DNA from: Chitinophagaceae bacterium DXS
GTDB taxonomy: Bacteria; Bacteroidota; Bacteroidia; Chitinophagales; Chitinophagaceae
Length of the DNA: 64,000 nucleotides
Assembly: GCA_030345135.1 (NCBI GenBank)
Contig: CP128386.1
Coordinates: forward strand, 4,036,667-4,100,666
Reading direction: 5' to 3'
In this document: one piece after another, positions 63,125-64,000 of the stretch
Position numbering within the stretch: position 1 is the first letter of the stretch
Layout: every line of letters starts with the position of its first letter
Position numbers and translations under genes: made by a program
Notes under the pieces: model-generated
The model's database searches: none
The model's input: only the letters and a program-made list of their open reading frames with translations
Told to the model about the DNA's origin: nothing

Positions 63125-64000
63125 ATGAAGGCTAACCACAACATTCTGTTCGACTGTGAAAAAATGCGCCATCCTAATACGGGCGTATTTTACTTTTGTT
63201 TAAACCTTGGACAGGCACTTCAAAAAGCATACAACAGCGCCAGGGAACAACTACATTTTTATACGCCTCAAAACCAGGCGACGGCCTTTGGCAACGAAGC
63301 TTCTTATGTGCATCACAAATCATGGCACAAATTTTTTAATCCCGCCGCAGGTAAAATGGATGTTTGGCACTGCACTTACCAGCTATCAAAATATTTACCG
63401 CACAATAAGAAAACAAAAAAGATCATCACTGTTCATGACCTCAATTTTTTGGTTGACAATCCCGAAAATCAGCAGGAACAGATCAAGAAAATACAATCAT
63501 TGATTGATCGGGTGGATGAAATTGTCTGTATCTCGGAACATACAAAGCGGGATGTTTTAAATTATCTCGGAACGAGCAACAAGCCCGTGTCCGTTATTCA
63601 CAACGGCGGTGGCGTAAAAGAGTTTGCCGGATTTGACGCGCCGGTTTACAAGCCTTCGAAGCCATTTATTTTCAGTATCGGAATGTTCTTTGCAAAAAAG
63701 AATTTTCATGTTCTCCCTTGTCTGCTGAAAAACAATGACTACGAATTGATCATTGCAGGCGAACGCAGACCGGATTATGAAGCAAAGATTTTGGAGCAGG
63801 CAAAATTGTATAATGTAAGCGACAGGATTAAACTGATTGGAAAAATATCGGATCAGGATAAATACTGGTATTATAAAAATTGCCTTGCATTTGCTTTTCC
63901 TTCAATTGCTGAAGGCTTTGGACTGCCTGTTGTGGAAGCCATGCATTTCGGCAAACCTGTATTCTTATCAACGCATACATCGCTGCCGGAAATTGGAGGA
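63125..64000 (+). CDS. Glycosyltransferase family 4, 3' end cut by window
   Basis: The frame is open from the ATG at 63125 (MKANHNILFDCEKMRHPNTG) to the window edge, 292 codons without a stop. It starts 7 bases after the FkbM stop. The N-terminal GT-B domain has VWHCTYQLSKYLPHNKKT, IITVHDLNFLVDN and EIVCISEHTKRDVLNYL. The C-terminal domain has FIFSIGMFFAKKNFHVL, IIAGERRPDY, IKLIGKI and FAFPSIAEGFGLPVVEAMHF GKP, the family-4 donor site (about 255-280). It probably transfers a sugar in surface polysaccharide synthesis. Its C-terminal end is outside the window. Confidence 0.92.
   Translation, partial: MKANHNILFDCEKMRHPNTGVFYFCLNLGQALQKAYNSAREQLHFYTPQNQATAFGNEASYVHHKSWHKFFNPAAGKMDVWHCTYQLSKYLPHNKKTKKIITVHDLNFLVDNPENQQEQIKKIQSLIDRVDEIVCISEHTKRDVLNYLGTSNKPVSVIHNGGGVKEFAGFDAPVYKPSKPFIFSIGMFFAKKNFHVLPCLLKNNDYELIIAGERRPDYEAKILEQAKLYNVSDRIKLIGKISDQDKYWYYKNCLAFAFPSIAEGFGLPVVEAMHFGKPVFLSTHTSLPEIGG

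Overview
The window is a chromosomal segment of a Bacteroidota bacterium, most likely of the Chitinophagaceae or a close relative. The evidence is a SusC/SusD pair, a DUF5686 protein, DUF1501/DUF1800 proteins, many exported Gfo/Idh/MocA oxidoreductases, Bacteroidota-type promoter elements (TAnnTTTG) ahead of several genes, and starts without strong Shine-Dalgarno sequences. There are no tRNA or rRNA genes, transposases, phage genes or cas genes. The left end cuts a DUF5686 gene and the right end cuts a family 4 glycosyltransferase.

Layout. 1-12.3 kb is housekeeping: DUF5686 protein, the mreB-mreC-mreD shape operon, a TPR lipid- or glycan-like accessory protein, purD, then a POT and an OPT peptide transporter. 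12.4-21.1 kb holds exported oxidoreductase-type genes (DUF1501, DUF1800, Gfo/Idh/MocA, a 1000-residue haem-c dehydrogenase of the PVC type) separated by repeat-rich gaps. 21.6-30.0 kb carries an LpxH-like phosphoesterase with a glycosyltransferase, a fatty acid desaturase, a YqiJ-like protein with flotillin, and an alkaline-phosphatase-like enzyme. 30.8-36.6 kb is one giant alpha-2-macroglobulin gene with an internal TonB-receptor plug domain, flanked on both sides by copies of the same repeat element. 36.9-53.6 kb is a sugar-use locus: PmoA-like protein, SusD, SusC, SDR reductase, three Gfo/Idh/MocA proteins, ThuA, a LacI regulator and UxuA mannonate dehydratase, with no glycoside hydrolase or lyase in it. 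53.7-58.0 kb is housekeeping again (lysS, lptC, coaX, a LON-domain protein). 58.1-64 kb has a lipoprotein that looks frameshifted, then surface-glycan genes (GT2, GT9, FkbM methyltransferase, GT4) with meaB among them.

How the genes may work together. The sugar-use locus is consistent with import of an oligosaccharide or uronide through SusCD and with redox chemistry by exported (twin-arginine-like or lipoprotein) Gfo/Idh/MocA enzymes plus ThuA; UxuA and the SDR would give the fructuronate-mannonate-KDG route. This is an inference from gene content. The SDR and LacI assignments fit it, and a LacI-type operator lies between thuA and lacI with a weaker one before susC.

The most unusual part of the window is its intergenic DNA. 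At least nine families of short repeats recur in the gaps, in nested inverted and tandem arrangements. Several hairpins differ between copies by paired (compensatory) substitutions, so their secondary structure appears to be maintained.
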